Source of the DNA: Chitinophagaceae bacterium
GTDB taxonomy: Bacteria; Bacteroidota; Bacteroidia; Chitinophagales; Chitinophagaceae
Direction of reading: 5' to 3'
Assembly: GCA_947461495.1 (NCBI GenBank)
Contig: CANHLV010000062.1
Coordinates: 1-8,336, forward strand
DNA: 8,336 bases
Numbering within the stretch: the stretch's first letter is position 1; every line of letters starts with the position of its first letter. Positions 5,511-8,336 of this stretch are shown here, one piece after another. The notes under the pieces were generated by a model that did not search any database, was not told the DNA's origin, and saw only the letters and a program-made list of their open reading frames with translations. A program made the translations under genes and the position numbers.

Positions 5511-6077
5511 CTACCTGATCATCATTAAAAAAATGAGCAGATAAATCCATAGTATATCTACAAAATGCCAGTATGTACATATTAACTCTACAGGCACCGA
5601 ACTATAGTTTCGTATTTTAGAGCTGTACGCTTTCAATGACATTACAAGTAATGTAATGATTCCTCCAATAACGTGCAATCCGTGTAATCCAACAATGATA
5701 TATAGAAAGGAGAACGCAACATTTGCCTGAAGTGTCATTCCTGAATTCCAAAATTGTTTGAATCCAAAATACTGTAATACTATAAAAAGAACTCCTAACA
5801 CCAAAGTTGAAAACATCAACTTTCTATATTTCGCCATTGCTCTTTCTTTAAATGCTTTTAGAGAAAGTTGCACTGTCAAACTGCTTAATAAAATAACAAT
5901 CGTACTGTACCAAAACGCATTAGGTAAATCGTAACTTACCCAACCTGCCTGATTACGTTTAACAATATAAGCACTGGTTAAACCGGCAAACATCATAACA
6001 ATACTGCCAATGCCCACCCACAAAGTAAACTTGTGTGGATGTATTTTGTTTTTTGGTTTAATCTCTGCTGTTTCCAT
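5511..6077 (-). CDS. Cytochrome c oxidase subunit III, short form
   Basis: This 188-residue COX3 family protein has five membrane segments (about 17-38, 53-74, 87-105, 119-147, 164-187), lacking the first two helices of the seven-helix mitochondrial form. Diagnostic blocks are GLTSAYIVKR (32-41), IIVGLHGLHVIGG (127-139) and CTYWHFVDILWIYL (167-180). It sits directly before a second, longer COX3 gene, an arrangement I recall from Bacteroidetes oxidase operons. Whether both products sit in one complex is not shown by the sequence. The ATG at 6075-6077 lies 32 bases after the ctaB stop, consistent with one operon. The N-terminus (METAEIKPKN) is polar and has no cleavable signal. Confidence 0.92.
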   Translation of the reverse strand: METAEIKPKNKIHPHKFTLWVGIGSIVMMFAGLTSAYIVKRNQAGWVSYDLPNAFWYSTIVILLSSLTVQLSLKAFKERAMAKYRKLMFSTLVLGVLFIVLQYFGFKQFWNSGMTLQANVAFSFLYIIVGLHGLHVIGGIITLLVMSLKAYSSKIRNYSSVPVELICTYWHFVDILWIYLLIFLMMIR

Positions 6078-6109
6078 ACCACTAAAGAACTTTTAATATT
6101 TCTATTTTA

Positions 6110-7021
6110 TTAACTTACTTTATCTACATATAAACTCAAGAACACTATCATCAGATAAAAATAAGAACCAAACATTACTTTTTTTGCCGATGGCACATCC
6201 ATTTTGATAAACAACATCACACTTAGATAAACCATGAACAAATTGCACACCATCAAAATCCACATACTTAATTCTCCGCTTATATGGTACATAAATGGAA
6301 GTAATCCAATGGGAATCATCATGGCGCTATACATAATGGTTTGTATCGCGGTGAATTTTGTTGGGCCTTTATCACTCGGCAACAACTTAAAACCTGCTGC
6401 ACTGTAATCTTTATGAGCAACCCATGCTATAGCCCAAAAATGCGGAAACTGCCATAAAAATTGAATCGCAAATAATATCCATCCGCCAGTCCAATTATTT
6501 TGACTTCCTTCATTAAAGCTAGCTACCCATCCGATTAAACAAGGTAACGCTCCTGGAATCGCTCCTACAAGCACAGCAATTGAATTTATTTTCTTCAATG
6601 GTGTATAGATAAATCCATACATAATCAAACTGGCAAAACTCAACCATGCAGCTTCTGCGCTAAAGGTGTACATAATTAAAGTTCCTAACGATCCTGTGAT
6701 GCCTGCAAAGGCCCAAGCTTCTGCGGAACTCATTCTGCCACTGGCAACCGGACGTTTTGCGGTGCGTTTCATCATCGCATCAGTATCTTTTTCAAGAATC
6801 TGATTGATGGTGTTGGCAGACCCTGTAACTAACATTCCTCCTGCAAAAAGTAAAAGAACTTGTATCAGATTAAAACTGATATTTGGTGCAAGCAGGTAAC
6901 TAAATACCGTACTGAACACAACCATAAAGCTTAACGTGAATTTGATTAATAAAAAATAATCTTTCACTTTACTGGCCAAAACAAACGATGTTGAATTGGA
7001 TATGGTGTTGTTCTCCTGCAC
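6110..7021 (-). CDS. ctaB: Protoheme IX farnesyltransferase (heme O synthase)
   Basis: CtaB (CyoE) is an inner-membrane UbiA-family prenyltransferase that attaches a farnesyl group to heme b, giving heme O, the precursor of the heme A used by this oxidase. The first Asp-rich motif runs from Asn70 (NTINQILEKDTDAMMKRTAKRP), with Asp79 and Asp81 as expected Mg-diphosphate ligands and the conserved R-T-x-x-R-P. Further family blocks are YTPLKKIN (139-146), LWQFPHFWAIAW (189-200) and DYSAAGFKLLP (205-215). About eight or nine membrane helices fit the usual fold, and 303 residues is a normal length. The start is read as GTG at 7019-7021, 8 bases after the ctaD stop; the next in-frame Met is at residue 33, inside the first helix. 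Heme A synthase (CtaA), the next enzyme, is not in this window. Confidence 0.95.
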   Translation of the reverse strand: MQENNTISNSTSFVLASKVKDYFLLIKFTLSFMVVFSTVFSYLLAPNISFNLIQVLLLFAGGMLVTGSANTINQILEKDTDAMMKRTAKRPVASGRMSSAEAWAFAGITGSLGTLIMYTFSAEAAWLSFASLIMYGFIYTPLKKINSIAVLVGAIPGALPCLIGWVASFNEGSQNNWTGGWILFAIQFLWQFPHFWAIAWVAHKDYSAAGFKLLPSDKGPTKFTAIQTIMYSAMMIPIGLLPFMYHISGELSMWILMVCNLFMVYLSVMLFIKMDVPSAKKVMFGSYFYLMIVFLSLYVDKVS

Positions 7022-7029
7022 TTTAATTA

Positions 7030-8336
7030 TTAATGATCTTTGCTCTCATCAGCACCAACAGGTACATCTTGAGGAATAAACTCTTTTCCATCTTTTCCGT
7101 AATCATATGGCCAACGATGTACTTCAGGAATTTCTCCTGCCCAGTTACCATGACCAGGTCTGATTGGTGTTGTCCACTCTAATGTATTAGCTCCCCATGG
7201 ATTCTGTGTGGTTACTTTTCTTCCTTTCCAAATACTGTAGAAGAAATTTATTACAAACAAAATCTGAACTGCAAATACAATTAACGCAATCATACTGATA
7301 AAATGATTTAAACCACCAAACATTTTAAATGACTCCCAATTTGAGAAATCATAATAACGACGAGGCATACCCGCTAAACCTTCATAGTGCATTGGCCAGA
7401 ATATCAAATAAGCTCCTATGATAGTCACCCAAAAATGTATATAAGCTAATGTATTATTCAAATAGCGACCAAACATTTTTGGATACCAATGATAAACTCC
7501 GGCAAACATGCCAAAGAATGAAGCCACACCCATCACAATATGGAAGTGGGCAATTACGAAATAAGTATCGTGTAGATGTATATCTAATGCTGAGTTTCCT
7601 AGGAAAATACCTGTTAAACCACCACTAATGAATAAGCTAACAAATCCAATTGCGAATAACATACCTGGAGTAAAGCGAATGTTGGCTTTCCACAAAGTAG
7701 TCAACCAGTTAAATACTTTAATCGCAGATGGAACGGCAATCAACAATGTTAGTAACACAAATACAGATCCAAGGAATGGATTCAATCCAGTCACAAACAT
7801 GTGATGCGCCCACACTAAAAATGCAAGGATGGTAATTGCAAACAATGAACCCACCATCGCCATGTATCCGAAAATTGGCTTACGACTATTAACAGATAAT
7901 ATTTCAGAAGACATTCCCATTGCAGGCAACAAGATGATATAAACTTCAGGGTGACCTAAGAACCAAAATAAATGCTGGAATAAAATTGCAGACCCTCCTT
8001 CATTAGGCATGATTTTTCCGGCAACAACGATATCACTCAGGAAAAAACTTGTTCCTAAGTTTCTGTCAAACAATAATAAGATAGCCCCTGATAACAAAAC
8101 TGGGAAAGACAACACGCCCAATACAGCAGTAAAGAACAATGCCCAGATTGTCAATGGCATTCTCGTCATACTCATACCTTTGGTACGCATGTTTAGAATT
8201 GTAGTGATATAATTCAAACCACCTAATAATGATGATACCACGAACATAGCCATACTTACCAGCCATAAGTCCATTCCGATTTTACTTCCTGAAGATGCAT
8301 CACCCAAAGCACTTAATGGAGGATAAATGGTCCAAC
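7030..8336 (-). CDS. ctaD: Cytochrome c oxidase subunit I, 5' end outside window
   Basis: CtaD is the catalytic subunit that reduces O2 to water and pumps protons. The window holds its last 434 residues; the frame is open to the right edge and begins in the conserved WTIYPPLSA block, so the true start lies outside. Counting from that Trp, GHPEVY gives the CuB His128, Glu130 of the D-pathway and the His-linked Tyr132, which marks an A1-type enzyme. AHHMFVTG supplies CuB ligands His177/178. Lys206 in VPSAIKVFNWL is the K-pathway Lys. HLHDTYFVIAHFHIVM holds His255/Asp256 (Mg site), His263 (heme a3) and His265 (heme a). The C-terminal NPWGANTLEWTTP block is also typical. No key residue in the visible part is missing. 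The heme a ligand in helix II lies outside the window. The gene is followed 8 bases later by ctaB. A gene for subunit II usually lies upstream of ctaD in such loci. Confidence 0.98.
   Translation of the reverse strand, partial: WTIYPPLSALGDASSGSKIGMDLWLVSMAMFVVSSLLGGLNYITTILNMRTKGMSMTRMPLTIWALFFTAVLGVLSFPVLLSGAILLLFDRNLGTSFFLSDIVVAGKIMPNEGGSAILFQHLFWFLGHPEVYIILLPAMGMSSEILSVNSRKPIFGYMAMVGSLFAITILAFLVWAHHMFVTGLNPFLGSVFVLLTLLIAVPSAIKVFNWLTTLWKANIRFTPGMLFAIGFVSLFISGGLTGIFLGNSALDIHLHDTYFVIAHFHIVMGVASFFGMFAGVYHWYPKMFGRYLNNTLAYIHFWVTIIGAYLIFWPMHYEGLAGMPRRYYDFSNWESFKMFGGLNHFISMIALIVFAVQILFVINFFYSIWKGRKVTTQNPWGANTLEWTTPIRPGHGNWAGEIPEVHRWPYDYGKDGKEFIPQDVPVGADESKDH

Noticed and set aside
8009..8266. Open frames at 8009-8212 (+) and 8066-8266 (-)
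   Set aside because: Both overlap the conserved ctaD coding frame and are shadows.
8305..8307. TTG at 8307 as the start of ctaD
   Set aside because: The same frame continues upstream to the window edge and encodes the conserved WTIYPPLSA block, so this is an internal Leu codon.

Overview
This AT-rich window most likely comes from a member of the Bacteroidetes (Bacteroidota). The evidence is the order of its aa3-type oxidase genes, the A-rich leaders without Shine-Dalgarno sites, and the family content: two consecutive COX3 genes, a small COX4_pro subunit, SCO and DUF420. I cannot name a genus from the sequence. No RNA genes, insertion sequences or CRISPR arrays are visible, and no stretch longer than about 120 bases lacks a gene.

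Left part (1-1133, + strand): the last 41 codons of a DUF1287-type protein (NlpC/P60-like fold) run in from outside the window. Three small genes of unknown function follow closely: a 41-residue ORF at 140-265, a 124-residue protein with one N-terminal membrane segment at 305-679, and a 148-residue soluble beta-rich protein at 687-1133. They probably form one + strand unit, which ends convergently against the next gene.

Middle (1169-2503, - strand): a 444-residue protein has a ZIP-like metal-transporter membrane fold with a complete cyclic-nucleotide-binding domain inserted between membrane segments 3 and 4. Several usual metal-liganding positions of the ZIP core are changed. This is the most unusual gene in the window.

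Right part (2614 to the window edge, - strand): an aa3-type (A1) cytochrome c oxidase locus. In transcription order it holds ctaD (subunit I, 5' end outside the window), ctaB (heme O synthase), a short COX3 gene, a longer COX3 gene with an unusual His-rich loop, and a subunit IV gene. A strong rho-independent terminator at 3995-4029 follows. Beyond it lie the SCO copper-delivery protein and a DUF420 (CtaM-like) maturation protein, whose genes overlap by 20 bases. CtaD carries heme a, heme a3 and CuB; CtaB makes the heme A precursor; the COX3 and subunit IV proteins complete the membrane complex; SCO and DUF420 are expected to help assemble the metal centres. Subunit II (CuA) and heme A synthase are not in the window and may lie upstream of ctaD.
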